Numbered from the stretch's first letter, positions 1 through 8,757 are shown. The stretch: 64,000 bases of DNA from Stutzerimonas stutzeri (GCF_038561965.1 NZ_CP139348.1:4216001-4280000); one strand, 5' to 3'. Notes: generated by a model from the sequence alone, not told the origin. Translations and numbers: made by a program.

Positions 1-1
1 C

Positions 2-394
2 GGCATGGGCCCGCGTGGCTCGCTGCTGAGTCTGCAAGCCGTGCGCGACGCCCATCTGGAAAGCGATCCGCGCGAAGCATTGGCGGCCGCGGACGAACTG
101 CTGCAGCAGCTCAATCAGGATTGCCTGGCGCTGTTGCAGCGGCTCAAGCCGGCGCTCGATCACATCACCGAGCGCTTGCTCGAGTGCGAGACGGTAGCAG
201 GCGAAGAAGTGCTGGCGGCTGTCGCACAGGTGCCTGCTGACCGCGCCCACGCCGTCTCGCCGTTGCACGGCCCTGCCACTGGGCTGGAGCGTGTCGCCGC
301 CTCAGGCTTCGATGACAGCACCGGAGCGCTATTCGACCTGGTCGCTGGCGAGCCGAAGGACGCTACCGAGCCGGAAGGCCCCGGCATGGCCTGA
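2..394 (+). CDS. C-terminal fragment of a probable FtsH-like (M41) AAA+ metalloprotease
   Basis: The reading frame is open at the left edge, so only the C-terminus (about 130 residues) is visible. The helical stretch with EALAAADELLQQLN, the spacing to ERLLECETVAGEEVLAAV, and a preceding GMGPRGSLLSL resemble the region after the zinc site in M41 peptidases, where a helix bundle ends in a 'LLE.ETL.G.E' element. The last 55 or so residues are low complexity. The ATPase and HExxH motifs lie outside the window, so the family call is inference from the tail alone; another AAA protein is possible. Confidence 0.5.
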   Translation, partial: GMGPRGSLLSLQAVRDAHLESDPREALAAADELLQQLNQDCLALLQRLKPALDHITERLLECETVAGEEVLAAVAQVPADRAHAVSPLHGPATGLERVAASGFDDSTGALFDLVAGEPKDATEPEGPGMA

Positions 395-427
395 AGCGCC
401 GCCTGATCGTTCGGCAGCGGCCGACGA

Positions 428-1048
428 TCAGGGCAACAGCACCAGGCGATTGGGCAGCTCGTTACGCGCGTGGGTCTTCGGCACATGCTGGGCCAGCAGC
501 GCGCCGCTGGCCTCGATGCAGCCAAGAAAGCCTTCCAGCACCTGCCCCTGCTTAACGCGATCGGTGAAGCAGGCAACGATGGATTCCCAAGCCGCGTTGT
601 CGATGCGGTTGGATATGCCGCGATCCACCAGAATTTCTACGTAACGCTCGGCTTCCGACACAAAAATCAGCACCCCGGTGTCGGCATCGGTGTGATGGAG
701 ATTCAGTTCGATGAACTGCCGCCGCGCCAGGTTGCAAGCGCGCCAGCAGCGCACGGAGCGCGGGATCAGGCGGCTGGTCAGCGCCGGTATGCGGAACAGC
801 ACGGCCAGCACGATAAAGGTCGCCCACTGCACCAGCAGCAGCTGCCAGGCGCCCAGCCAGCCGCTGAAGAACAACAGCGCGCCGGGTAGCAGCAGCGCGA
901 TCAGGCTGGCCCAGAGCAGCGGAATGTAGCGGTAGTCATCAGCCTGCGCAGCCAGCACCGTCACCAGTTCGGCATCGGTGTTGCGCTCGATTCGCTCGAT
1001 CGCCTCGGCTACCTGTTGCAGTTCGCTTTCGCTCAGTAAGGTCATCAT
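428..1048 (-). CDS. TPM-domain membrane protein
   Basis: Protein of 206 residues, starting MMTLLSESELQQVAEAIERIE. The N-terminal part resembles a TPM domain (AEAIERIERNTDAELVTVLA). Two hydrophobic segments follow at roughly residues 43-88, then the TPM-like second half with TGVLIFVSEAERYVEILVDRGI. It lacks a signal peptide, unlike its upstream partner, and is probably an inner-membrane protein. It lies 15 nt downstream of a Gly-rich TPM protein and is co-oriented with lemA, the usual LemA/TPM/TPM arrangement. The molecular function of these domains in bacteria is unclear; envelope maintenance is the usual suggestion. ATG at 1045 is an equally possible start. Confidence 0.8.
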   Translation of the reverse strand: MMTLLSESELQQVAEAIERIERNTDAELVTVLAAQADDYRYIPLLWASLIALLLPGALLFFSGWLGAWQLLLVQWATFIVLAVLFRIPALTSRLIPRSVRCWRACNLARRQFIELNLHHTDADTGVLIFVSEAERYVEILVDRGISNRIDNAAWESIVACFTDRVKQGQVLEGFLGCIEASGALLAQHVPKTHARNELPNRLVLLP

Positions 1049-1063
1049 TCATCCATCATTGAA

Positions 1064-1816
1064 TTACCAGCCGCCGGAGGCACCACCGCCGCCGAAGCCA
1101 CCACCGCCCCCACCGAAGCCTCCTCCGCCGAAACCACCGCCACCGAAGCCGCCGCCCCGGCCCATGCCGCCGAGCAAGGCGCCCAGTAGCAACGCACGCC
1201 GGCCACCACCGCGGCCACCACGCCCGCCACCAATGACGAAGATCGCCACCAGCATCAGGAAGAACCCAAGCACACCGAGCCCGCCGGGCTGTTGCTGACC
1301 CATCGGCATGGCCGGACGCAATTCAGCCGGCAGCGGATCACCGCCGAGCACCGTGACAATCGCCTCCGCCCCCTCGGTGATCCCGGCTGTGAAGTCACCA
1401 CGCTGGAACGCCGGCGCGATGATGCGGTTGATGATCACCGAGGACTGCGCATCGGTGAGCCGGCCTTCCAGCCCATAGCCGACCTCGATGCGAATCTTGC
1501 GATCGTCACGGGCGACGATCAGTAGCGCGCCATTGTCTTCGCCTTCCTGACCAATACCCCAGCTGCGCCCGAGCTCCAGGCCGAACTCCTCGATGCTGCG
1601 CCCGCCGAGGTCAGGCACCGTCACCACTACAACCTGTTCGCCGGTTGCCTGCTCATGGCCGGCCAGCATGCTGGTCAGGCGTGCCTCGGCCTGGGTGTCG
1701 AGCAGCTCGGCGCGGTCGACTACACGGCCGGTCAGCGCCGGTAGCTCGGCCTCCTGGGCGACGAGACTTCCGGCCCAGAGCAGCAGAATCAGCAGTAGCG
1801 GGAACCTGGACGTCAT
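1064..1816 (-). CDS. YgcG-type TPM-domain protein with Gly-rich tail
   Basis: Protein of 250 residues. A Sec signal peptide (FPLLLILLLWAGSLVAQ) is followed by a TPM domain with LTGRVVDRAELLDTQAEARL, EQVVVVTVPDLGGRSIEEFG and WGIGQEGEDNGALLIVARDD. A transmembrane helix near residues 180-197 (LGVLGFFLMLVAIFVIGG) precedes a low-complexity tail built from GGGFGGGG units. The ATG overlaps the lemA stop codon (ATGA, 1813-1816), so translation is probably coupled. The tail is typical of the YgcG family and ends ASGGW. Likely an inner-membrane protein with a periplasmic TPM domain; its enzymatic activity is not established. Confidence 0.88.
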   Translation of the reverse strand: MTSRFPLLLILLLWAGSLVAQEAELPALTGRVVDRAELLDTQAEARLTSMLAGHEQATGEQVVVVTVPDLGGRSIEEFGLELGRSWGIGQEGEDNGALLIVARDDRKIRIEVGYGLEGRLTDAQSSVIINRIIAPAFQRGDFTAGITEGAEAIVTVLGGDPLPAELRPAMPMGQQQPGGLGVLGFFLMLVAIFVIGGGRGGRGGGRRALLLGALLGGMGRGGGFGGGGFGGGGFGGGGGGFGGGGASGGW

Positions 1817-2436
1817 TGAAACTGCACTTGAGGCGCTTGCTCGGCGTTCTCGGCCGTGGCCTCGAAGTTCTCGCGGATCGGCATATCGCTATACATCAGC
1901 TTGTGCCAGATGCGGCCGGGAAAGGTCCGAATCTCGGTGTTGTAGCGCTCGACCGCGGCGATGAAGTCGCGACGCGCTACCGCGATGCGATTCTCGGTGC
2001 CTTCGAGCTGCGACTGCAGGGCAAGAAAGTTCTGGTTGGACTTCAGATCCGGATAGCGTTCGGAAACCGCCATCAGCCGGCTCAGCGCTCCGGTCAGCTG
2101 GTTCTGCGCCTGTTGGAATTGCTGCAACTTCTGCGGATCGTCGAGGGTATTGGCGTCGATCTGGATCGAGGTGGCCCTGGCGCGCGCCTCGATGACCGCA
2201 GTGAGGGTTTCCTGCTCCTGGCGGGCGAAGCCCTTCACCGTCTCGACCAGATTGGGAATCAGGTCGGCACGCCGCTGATACTGGTTCTCGACCTGCGACC
2301 AGGCGGATTTCACCTGTTCGTCATAAGTTGGGATGTTGTTGACTCCGCAGCCGGCCAGCAGCCAGGAAAGGAAGACGACCGCCGTCAGTTGCCAGGTGTA
2401 TCGAGAACGCTGCGTGAGCATGATGCGCTTGTCCAT
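1813..2436 (-). CDS. lemA: LemA family lipoprotein
   Basis: LemA fold recognised from NNIPTYDEQVKSAWSQVENQ, RRADLIPNLVETVKGFA and the helical ARRDFIAAVERYNTEIRTFPG. The N-terminus carries a signal with lipobox LLAGC, so it is predicted to be a membrane lipoprotein; many LemA proteins instead keep a plain N-terminal helix. Starts at 2436 (MDKRIM) and 2421 (MLTQRSRYTW) are both possible and neither has a strong Shine-Dalgarno; a longer frame back to 2505 looks non-coding. First gene of a lemA-TPM-TPM operon with a 4-nt overlap to the next gene. LemA function in Pseudomonas is unknown. Confidence 0.87.
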   Translation of the reverse strand: MDKRIMLTQRSRYTWQLTAVVFLSWLLAGCGVNNIPTYDEQVKSAWSQVENQYQRRADLIPNLVETVKGFARQEQETLTAVIEARARATSIQIDANTLDDPQKLQQFQQAQNQLTGALSRLMAVSERYPDLKSNQNFLALQSQLEGTENRIAVARRDFIAAVERYNTEIRTFPGRIWHKLMYSDMPIRENFEATAENAEQAPQVQFQ

Positions 2437-2526
2437 TCTGTTAACCAGTACACAGATAAGAATAGCCAAACGCCATAAGAGTTCAGGCCTGCAACAAAAG
2501 CACACAGCTGCACCGCCACAACCGGG

Positions 2527-3447
2527 CTACAGGGAATGCCAGGGCGCCCGCAGCAAGAGGTCCGTGCAACGCGCCTGCAGATGCTCGTGCAGCAGCCGCA
2601 CCGGTTTGCTCAGCTGCGCACGATGGGGGCAAAGCAGGCTGAGTGGCGCGGCCTCGCCGAGACAATCAGGCAGGAGAACCTGTAGGCGGCCCGCTGCTAC
2701 GTCCTCGGCAATGTCCAGCCAGGACTTGTACGCCACCCCGGCACCAGCCAGCGCCCAGCGCCGTACCACGTCGGCGTCGTCGCTGACCCGATCGCCACTG
2801 ACCTCCACGGTGAGCGCGCGCCGCCCTTGCTGAAAACACCAACGATCATGTACCCGCCCGGCGAGCATGAAGCGCAGGCAGTTATGCGCCGCCAGTTCTT
2901 CCAGCCGCTGCGGCTCGCCGTGCCGTTGCAGATAACCCGGAGCGGCGCAGAGCACCCTGCGATTGTTGGCAGCGACCGGCAGCGCGACCAGGCTGGAATC
3001 CTCCGGGTTGCCATAGCGCAGGACGATGTCCACCGGCTGGCGAAACAGATCGGTCAGGCCGTCGCCCAGCAACAGGCGCAGCTGCAATTGCTGATGGCGC
3101 GCCTGGAATTCGTCGAGCCAGGGCAACAGCACGTTGCGACCGAAGTCCGACGGCGCCGACAGCTGCAGCACGCCGCTGATCGCCTCGCGACCACCCGCCA
3201 GCAACTGCGCACCCTCGTTCAGGCTGGCCAGGGCGGCGCGGGCGTGGCCGAGGTACAGCTCACCCTCGGCGGTGAGCCGCAGACTGCGGGTGGAGCGCAC
3301 GAACAGCCGCGCGCCAAGCGAGCTTTCGAGGCGCTTGAGCGCAGCGCTAGCCACCGCGGGGGAAACATCCAGTGCCCTCGCGGCAGCGGACAGACTGCCG
3401 CTGCCTGCGGTCCGAACGAAGAGCAATAGGTCGTCGAAACGGGGCAT
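2527..3447 (-). CDS. LysR-family transcriptional regulator
   Basis: About 306 residues. An N-terminal winged HTH (RFDDLLLFVRTAGSGSLSAA, then ALDVSPAVASAALKRLESSL) precedes a LysR effector-binding domain. ATG at 3447 is preferred to the upstream TTG at 3453. It belongs to the subgroup starting 'DDL..FV..A..GSL..AA', often encoded beside an oxidoreductase. Here it is divergent from the MDR oxidoreductase at 3549, with a 101-bp shared control region, so local control of that gene is the natural inference. The effector is unknown. Confidence 0.9.
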   Translation of the reverse strand: MPRFDDLLLFVRTAGSGSLSAAARALDVSPAVASAALKRLESSLGARLFVRSTRSLRLTAEGELYLGHARAALASLNEGAQLLAGGREAISGVLQLSAPSDFGRNVLLPWLDEFQARHQQLQLRLLLGDGLTDLFRQPVDIVLRYGNPEDSSLVALPVAANNRRVLCAAPGYLQRHGEPQRLEELAAHNCLRFMLAGRVHDRWCFQQGRRALTVEVSGDRVSDDADVVRRWALAGAGVAYKSWLDIAEDVAAGRLQVLLPDCLGEAAPLSLLCPHRAQLSKPVRLLHEHLQARCTDLLLRAPWHSL

Positions 3448-3548
3448 TATCAATATTCCATTGAAAGAGCCTCGCTTATCGCCCCGTTTTTCCGCCGGGT
3501 CAAATAAACGAGCATGGCCGCATTCAGCCGAACCCTATGGAGAGCAGC

Positions 3549-4562
3549 ATGAAAGCGGTCGCCTATTTCGATTCCCTTGCCATCGACGATCCCCGCGCCC
3601 TGCAGGACGTGGAATTGCCCGAGCCGGTGCCCGGTCCGCGAGACCTGCTGGTGGAGGTGCGCGCGATATCGGTGAATCCGGTGGATACCAAGGTGCGTCG
3701 CAATACCCAGCCCGAAGCCGGCCAGCCGAAGGTGCTGGGCTGGGACGTAGCCGGCGTGGTGGTAGGCGTAGGCAGCGAGGTCAGCCTGTTCAATGTCGGT
3801 GACGAGGTGTTCTACGCCGGCTCCATCGCACGTGCCGGTGGCAACAGCGAACGGCACGTGGTGGACGAGCGCATTGTCGGCCGCAAGCCACAGAGCCTGA
3901 GCTTCGCAGAAGCCGCCGCGCTGCCGCTGACCGCCATCACCGCTTGGGAATTGCTGTTCGAACGCCTGCAGCTGGTCGAAGGCCAGGGCGCCGGCCAGCA
4001 GCTGCTGGTGGTCGGCGCTGCCGGCGGGGTCGGTTCGATCATGCTGCAGCTGGCTCGCCAACTCACCGAGGTCACCGTGATTGCCACCGCCTCACGCCCG
4101 GAGACCCAGGTCTGGGCGCGCGAGCTGGGCGCCCATCACGTCGTCGACCACAGCCAGCCGCTGCATGCCGAACTACAACGCGCCGGCTTCGCCAGCGTCA
4201 GCCATGTCGCCAGCCTGACCCAGACCGATCAGCACTTCGATCAGCTGGTCGAGGCGCTGACGCCGCAGGGCCGCCTCGCGCTGATCGACGATCCGGCCCA
4301 GCCGCTGGACGTGATGAAGCTCAAGCGCAAGAGCCTGTCGCTGCACTGGGAACTGATGTTCACCCGCTCGCTGTTCGAGACGCCGGACATGATCGAACAG
4401 CACCGCCTGCTGCAGCGGGTCAGCGAAATGGTCGATCAGGGCGTGCTGCGCACCACCCTCGGCGAGCACTTCGGCACCATCAACGCCGCCAACCTGCGCC
4501 GCGCGCATGCCCTGCTGGAAAGCGGCAAGGCCAAGGGCAAGATCGTGCTGGAAGGTTTCTGA
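3549..4562 (+). CDS. Zinc-less alcohol dehydrogenase / quinone oxidoreductase family (MDR)
   Basis: Protein of 337 residues starting MKAVAYFDSLAIDDPRAL. A GroES-like domain (GWDVAGVVVGVGSEVSLFNVGD) precedes a Rossmann fold with the nucleotide-binding AAGGVGSIMLQLAR motif. The cysteine/histidine zinc ligands of classical ADHs are not seen, which fits the zinc-binding-annotated but zinc-less 'ZADH/quinone oxidoreductase' group using NADPH. The start at 3549 has a GGAG at 3540-3543; the in-frame ATG at 3537 overlaps that site. Divergent from a LysR regulator. The substrate cannot be inferred. Confidence 0.88.
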   Translation: MKAVAYFDSLAIDDPRALQDVELPEPVPGPRDLLVEVRAISVNPVDTKVRRNTQPEAGQPKVLGWDVAGVVVGVGSEVSLFNVGDEVFYAGSIARAGGNSERHVVDERIVGRKPQSLSFAEAAALPLTAITAWELLFERLQLVEGQGAGQQLLVVGAAGGVGSIMLQLARQLTEVTVIATASRPETQVWARELGAHHVVDHSQPLHAELQRAGFASVSHVASLTQTDQHFDQLVEALTPQGRLALIDDPAQPLDVMKLKRKSLSLHWELMFTRSLFETPDMIEQHRLLQRVSEMVDQGVLRTTLGEHFGTINAANLRRAHALLESGKAKGKIVLEGF

Positions 4563-4575
4563 GCGCCCCTAGTCG

Positions 4576-5799
4576 CTAGATGACGCCCGCCTCGCGCAGA
4601 CCGGCGATCTGCTCATCGCTCATGCCCAGCAAGCGCTGCAACAGCGCCTCGCTGTGCTCGCCAAGCAGCGGCGGCGGGTTGCGGTAATCCACGGGTGAAG
4701 CAGACATGCGCAGCGGGCTGGCCACCTGCGGCACGCTGCCAGCCAGCGGATGGGGCATCTCGACCCTGAGGCCGCGATGCTGCACCTGTGGATCGGCGAA
4801 CACCTGGGCCAGATCGTTGATCGGCCCGCAAGGCACACCGGCCTGCTCCAGCGCGCTCACCCATTCGGCTGTCGTACGGAATACCGTGACCTGGCGAATC
4901 AGCGGTATCAGTTCGGCGCGATGGGCGACCCGCGCACGGTTGCTGGCAAAGCGTGGATCGATCGCCCACTCGGAATGGCCGGCCACCTCGCAGAACCTGC
5001 GGAACTGACCATCGTTGCCGACCGTGAGAATGATGTCGCCGTCAGCGGTGGGGAAATCCTGATAGGGCACGATGTTCGGATGGGCATTGCCCATGCGCTT
5101 CGGCGCCACGCCGGTGGTGAGGTAGTTCAGCGCCTGGTTGCCGAGGCAGGCGACCTGCACGTCGAGCAGCGCCGTGTCGACGTGCTGGCCCTCGCCGGTC
5201 CGCTCGCGATGTGCCAGCGCAGCGAGCACACCTACGGTGGCGTACAAGCCGGTGAGGATGTCGGTCAGTGCCACGCCAACCTTGACCGGTCCGGCGCCCT
5301 CCTCCGCATCGCTGCGCCCGGTCAGGCTCATCAGCCCGCCGAGGCCCTGGATCATGAAGTCGTAACCGGCACGTGTGGCATAAGGCCCGTCCTGGCCGAA
5401 ACCGGTGATCGAGCAATAGATTAGCCGCGGATTGATCGCCTTCAGGCTTTCGTAATCCAGCCCGTAGGCGGCCAGCCCGCCGACCTTGAAGTTCTCCAGC
5501 AGCACATCGCACTGCGCCACCAGCTCGCGGATGATGAGTTGGCCCTCGGGCCGGGTGAAGTCGACGGTCAGCGACTGCTTGTTGCGGTTGGCAGTCAGGT
5601 AATAGGCCGCCTCCGACGTGTTCTCGCTGTTCTGATCCTTGAGATAGGGCGGCCCCCAATGGCGGGTATCGTCGCCCGTGCCTGGGCGCTCGACCTTGAT
5701 CACCTCGGCGCCGAGATCACCGAGAATCTGCCCGCACCAGGGCCCGGCGAGCACGCGGGACAGATCGAGAACGCGGACATGGGACAGGGCGCCGGGCAT
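4576..5799 (-). CDS. gcdG: Succinyl-CoA:glutarate CoA-transferase (CaiB/BaiF family, class III)
   Basis: 407 residues from MPGALSHVRVLDLSRVLAGP. Class III CoA-transferase features include the N-terminal VLDLSRVLAGPWCGQILGD, the DVLLENFKVG segment that carries the catalytic aspartate region, and GYDFMIQGLGGLMSLTG. It should activate glutarate to glutaryl-CoA, with succinyl-CoA as likely donor. It lies downstream of glutaryl-CoA dehydrogenase on the same strand, with divergent gcdR beyond. This gcdH-gcdG-gcdR set matches the Pseudomonas glutarate/lysine pathway. In-frame extension upstream of 5799 runs into a REP-like palindrome and is unlikely to be translated. Confidence 0.87.
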   Translation of the reverse strand: MPGALSHVRVLDLSRVLAGPWCGQILGDLGAEVIKVERPGTGDDTRHWGPPYLKDQNSENTSEAAYYLTANRNKQSLTVDFTRPEGQLIIRELVAQCDVLLENFKVGGLAAYGLDYESLKAINPRLIYCSITGFGQDGPYATRAGYDFMIQGLGGLMSLTGRSDAEEGAGPVKVGVALTDILTGLYATVGVLAALAHRERTGEGQHVDTALLDVQVACLGNQALNYLTTGVAPKRMGNAHPNIVPYQDFPTADGDIILTVGNDGQFRRFCEVAGHSEWAIDPRFASNRARVAHRAELIPLIRQVTVFRTTAEWVSALEQAGVPCGPINDLAQVFADPQVQHRGLRVEMPHPLAGSVPQVASPLRMSASPVDYRNPPPLLGEHSEALLQRLLGMSDEQIAGLREAGVI

Positions 5800-5827
5800 G
5801 GACGAAACCTCGAAGCTCGAGTGAATG

Positions 5828-5912
5828 TAGGGTGGATCGGGGCGCGTAGCTGACGCTTCACCCATCCACCGTGTGTGGCCAACGGTGGATGAAAAGAGCG
5901 TCATCCACCCTA
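5828..5912. repeat. REP-like nested palindrome between gcdH and gcdG
   Basis: Outer arms TAGGGTGGAT (5828-5837) and ATCCACCCTA (5903-5912) enclose inner arms ATCCACCGT (5864-5872) and ACGGTGGAT (5882-5890). Two head-to-head copies of a TAGGGTGGAT-type unit make a large hairpin. It fills most of the 121-bp gap between gcdH and gcdG and could stabilise or attenuate the gcdH-gcdG transcript. A related TAGGGTGGG-type palindrome occurs at 15314-15377. Confidence 0.75.
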
Positions 5913-5920
5913 CGGCGTCG

Positions 5921-7102
5921 TCAGAAGAACGCCTGGATGCCGGTTTGCGCGCGGCCGAGAATCAGCGCGTGCACGTCATGGGTGCCCTCGTAGGTGTTCA
6001 CTACCTCCAGGTTGACCAGGTGCCGGGCCACACCGAACTCGTCGCTGATGCCGTTGCCGCCCAGCATGTCACGGGCCATGCGCGCCACATCGAGCGCCTT
6101 GCCGCAGCTGTTGCGCTTCATGATCGAGGTGATCTCCACCGCCGCGGTGCCCTCGTCCTTCATCCGACCGAGGCGCAGGCAGCCCTGCAGGGCCAGGGTG
6201 ATCTCGGTTTGCATGTCGGCGAGCTTCTTCTGGATCAGCTGATTGGCCGCCAGCGGACGGCCGAACTGTTGACGGTCCAGGGTGTACTGGCGCGCGGTGT
6301 GCCAGCAGAACTCGGCGGCGCCGAGCGCGCCCCAGCTGATGCCGTAGCGGGCACTGTTCAGGCAGGTGAACGGACCTTTCAGGCCACGCACATCAGGGAA
6401 GGCGTTCTCTTCCGGGCAGAACACATTGTCCATGACGATCTCGCCGGTGATCGAGGCGCGCAGGCCGACCTTGCCGTGGATCGTCGGGGCGGATAGCCCT
6501 TCCCAACCCTTTTCCAGCACGAAGCCGCGGATCTCGCCGGCATCATCCTTGGCCCAGACCACGAACACATCGGCGATCGGGCTGTTGGTGATCCACATCT
6601 TGCTGCCGGACAGACGATAGCCGCCATCGACCTTCTTCGCCCGGGTGACCATGCTGCCCGGGTCGGAGCCGTGGTTCGGTTCGGTCAGGCCGAAGCAGCC
6701 GATGTAGTCGCCGCTGGCGAGCTTGGGCAGGTACTTCTGCCGGGTCGCCTCGTTGCCGAACTCGTAGATCGGCACCATCACCAGCGACGACTGCACGCTC
6801 ATCATCGAGCGGTAGCCCGAATCGATGCGCTCGACCTCGCGGGCGATCAGCCCATAGCACACGTAGTTCAGCCCGCTGCCGCCGTAGGCTTCGGGAATGG
6901 TCGCGCCGAGCAGCCCTGTTTCGCCCATCTCGCGAAAGATCGCCGGATCAGTCTGCTCATGGCGGAAGGCTTCCAGCACTCGCGGTGCCAGCTTGTCGGC
7001 GGCGAATTGCGCGGCGCTGCCCTGCACCATGCGCTCTTCTTCGGTCAGTTGCTGATCCAGCAACAGCGGGTCGATCCAGTTGAAGCTTGCTTTGCCGGCC
7101 AT
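5921..7102 (-). CDS. gcdH: Glutaryl-CoA dehydrogenase
   Basis: 393 residues from MAGKASFNWIDPLLLDQQLT, with GAGGAG 6 nt before the ATG at 7102. An FAD-dependent acyl-CoA dehydrogenase that oxidises and decarboxylates glutaryl-CoA to crotonyl-CoA. Family signatures include CFGLTEPNHGSDPGSMVTRA and, at the C-terminus, MLGGNGISDEFGVARHLVNL with VVNTYEGTHDVHALILGRA, where the catalytic glutamate of GCDH sits (YEGTHD). Length and ends match GcdH. Probably co-transcribed with gcdG, 121 bp downstream. The long open frame upstream to 7804 is antisense to gcdR and was excluded. Confidence 0.95.
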   Translation of the reverse strand: MAGKASFNWIDPLLLDQQLTEEERMVQGSAAQFAADKLAPRVLEAFRHEQTDPAIFREMGETGLLGATIPEAYGGSGLNYVCYGLIAREVERIDSGYRSMMSVQSSLVMVPIYEFGNEATRQKYLPKLASGDYIGCFGLTEPNHGSDPGSMVTRAKKVDGGYRLSGSKMWITNSPIADVFVVWAKDDAGEIRGFVLEKGWEGLSAPTIHGKVGLRASITGEIVMDNVFCPEENAFPDVRGLKGPFTCLNSARYGISWGALGAAEFCWHTARQYTLDRQQFGRPLAANQLIQKKLADMQTEITLALQGCLRLGRMKDEGTAAVEITSIMKRNSCGKALDVARMARDMLGGNGISDEFGVARHLVNLEVVNTYEGTHDVHALILGRAQTGIQAFF

Positions 7103-7270
7103 GGAGGCTCCTCTTGTTTTGTCTGCAGCGCGGCTGCACGTGGATGGATTGATCCTAGGCGCAGCGCCAACGGCTCGCAAACGAGGAATTCGCACCGAAC
7201 TGTGCGCTTTGCTCACTCCGAGATAAGCTCTGTCGACGCCATCAGGCTTATCCAGTGAGGTCTTCGCATA

Positions 7271-8188
7271 ATGCGCCGCAAGATCCCTAGCACCGCTGCA
7301 CTGATCGCCTTCGAGGCCGCTGCCCGCCACGAAAGCTTCACCCGCGCGGCCGACGAGCTGGCACTGACCCAGAGCGCCATCTGCCGGCAGATCGGCGGGC
7401 TGGAAGAATTTCTCGGCCTGGCGCTGTTCCGCCGGTCGCGGCGCGGCGTGAAGCTGACCGCCGCCGGCCAGTCCTACGCCCGTCGCATCGCCGCGCAGCT
7501 GGACGCGGTGGAGCGCGACACGCTGTCGGTGATGGGCCAGCAGGGCGCGATGAGCCTGGAGCTGGCGGTAGTGCCGACCTTCGGCACCCAATGGCTGGTG
7601 CCGCGCCTGCGGCATTTTCAGGCGCTGCATCCCGATATCACGGTGAACCTCACCAACCGCACCCGCCCGTTCCTCTTCGCCGATACCGAGTTCGATGCCG
7701 CCATCTATTTCGGCGATGCCGATTGGTCGGGTACCGAAGCCCATGCGCTGATGCCCGAGGATCTGCAGCCGGTCTGCAGCCCGGCGCTGTTGCGTGACGG
7801 TCAACCACTCAGCGCTCAGTCGCTAGCCGAAATGCCGCTGCTGCAGCAGACCACACGGCCATATGCCTGGCGGCAGTGGTTCGATTCACTGGGGCTTAAG
7901 GTCGCCCGCGACATGACCGGGCCGCGACTGGAACTGTTCTCCATGCTGGCGCAGGCCGCCGAGCACAGTATGGGTGTGGCGCTGATCCCACCGTTCCTGA
8001 TCCAGCGGGAGCTTGCCGAAGGACGGCTGGTGCTGGCGCACCCGCATGCCTACCGCAGCGAGACACGGGCGTATTACCTGATGATTCCGGAGCGCAAGGT
8101 GGAGTCGGCGGGGCTGGTGGCGTTTCGGGACTGGCTGAAGGATGAGGCGAGGGTTTGGCGGGAGGGGGCGGATTTGCTAGAAACCTGA
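7271..8188 (+). CDS. gcdR: LysR-type regulator of glutarate utilisation (GcvA-like)
   Basis: 305 residues. N-terminal HTH (AALIAFEAAARHESFTRAAD, then ALTQSAICRQIGGLEEFLG) and a LysR effector domain of the GcvA subgroup (VVPTFGTQWLVPRLRHFQ). Divergent from gcdH with a 168-bp shared control region (7103-7270), matching the known placement of the gcdHG activator GcdR in Pseudomonas. That it binds this intergenic region in response to glutarate or glutaryl-CoA is inferred from family knowledge. The stop codon is directly followed by a strong hairpin. Confidence 0.87.
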   Translation: MRRKIPSTAALIAFEAAARHESFTRAADELALTQSAICRQIGGLEEFLGLALFRRSRRGVKLTAAGQSYARRIAAQLDAVERDTLSVMGQQGAMSLELAVVPTFGTQWLVPRLRHFQALHPDITVNLTNRTRPFLFADTEFDAAIYFGDADWSGTEAHALMPEDLQPVCSPALLRDGQPLSAQSLAEMPLLQQTTRPYAWRQWFDSLGLKVARDMTGPRLELFSMLAQAAEHSMGVALIPPFLIQRELAEGRLVLAHPHAYRSETRAYYLMIPERKVESAGLVAFRDWLKDEARVWREGADLLET

Positions 8189-8216
8189 GAGCTCCCACGC
8201 GCCTGCGTGGGAACTC
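8189..8216. repeat. REP-like hairpin after gcdR
   Basis: Arms GAGCTCCCACGC (8189-8200) and GCGTGGGAACTC (8205-8216) pair with one G-T wobble around a GCCT loop. Hairpins of this TCCCACGC-GCGTGGGA type are widely repeated between genes in pseudomonads. It starts one base after the gcdR stop and lies between convergent genes, so it may also end transcription, though no T-run follows on the plus strand. Confidence 0.65.
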
Positions 8217-8253
8217 ACCATAGGGCGAACCGAGCCACGGAGGCTGCGGAAAA

Positions 8254-8628
8254 CTACTTCTTCTTTTTCGGCTTCAGATACTTCGTCAGCCCTTGAAACC
8301 ACATCACCAGCGCCGGATTGCCCTGAATCTGGATGTCCTTGTTCTGAATTCCCTGCATGAATGCCAGCTGCTTGTTCTTCGCGGTCATGGTGGCGAAACC
8401 ATAGGCGGCATCCTTGAAACCAAGAGAGAACGCCGGTTCGCTCGCCGGGCCGCGCTTGCTGGTGACGCGCTGGTTCTGCACGACGAAGTGCCGGGCGACC
8501 TTGCCGTCCAGGGTATGCAGCTGAAAGGTCAGGTCCTTGTCACCCAGCTGCTGCTGGAACTCGGGATTGGTGCGGCTGGCCTTGGCCATCAGGCGGCCCA
8601 GCATCCAAAGCAGAAAGCGGAATTTCAT
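8254..8628 (-). CDS. SCP2-like sterol/lipid-binding domain protein
   Basis: 124 residues from MKFRFLLWMLGRLMAKASRT. The C-terminal two thirds resemble an SCP2-type fold: TFQLHTLDGKVARHFVVQNQ, EPAFSLGFKDAAYGFATMTA and DIQIQGNPALVMWFQGLTKY. It ends in a lysine-rich KPKKKK tail. The start at 8628 is favoured because the frame upstream of it has no family character. Such proteins bind hydrophobic ligands; the ligand here is unknown. Some databases label homologues 'helicase', which nothing in this sequence supports. Confidence 0.75.
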   Translation of the reverse strand: MKFRFLLWMLGRLMAKASRTNPEFQQQLGDKDLTFQLHTLDGKVARHFVVQNQRVTSKRGPASEPAFSLGFKDAAYGFATMTAKNKQLAFMQGIQNKDIQIQGNPALVMWFQGLTKYLKPKKKK

Positions 8629-8733
8629 GATGATGTCCCGACGGGTACGAGAAAAGGCCGCATTGTAGTGGCTTGGTCGGCGGGGGAAAGGCTGGGTACG
8701 AATGAGTCCGGAGCGGACTGGGCGGTCAGGTTG

Positions 8734-8757
8734 ACCCGGAGCACGCTGGCTCCGGGT
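8734..8757 (-). terminator. Hairpin downstream of the HU gene
   Basis: Arms ACCCGGAGC (8734-8742) and GCTCCGGGT (8749-8757) enclose a 6-nt loop, beginning 11 nt past the hupA stop. No clear U-tract follows on the minus strand, so termination efficiency is uncertain. Confidence 0.5.
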
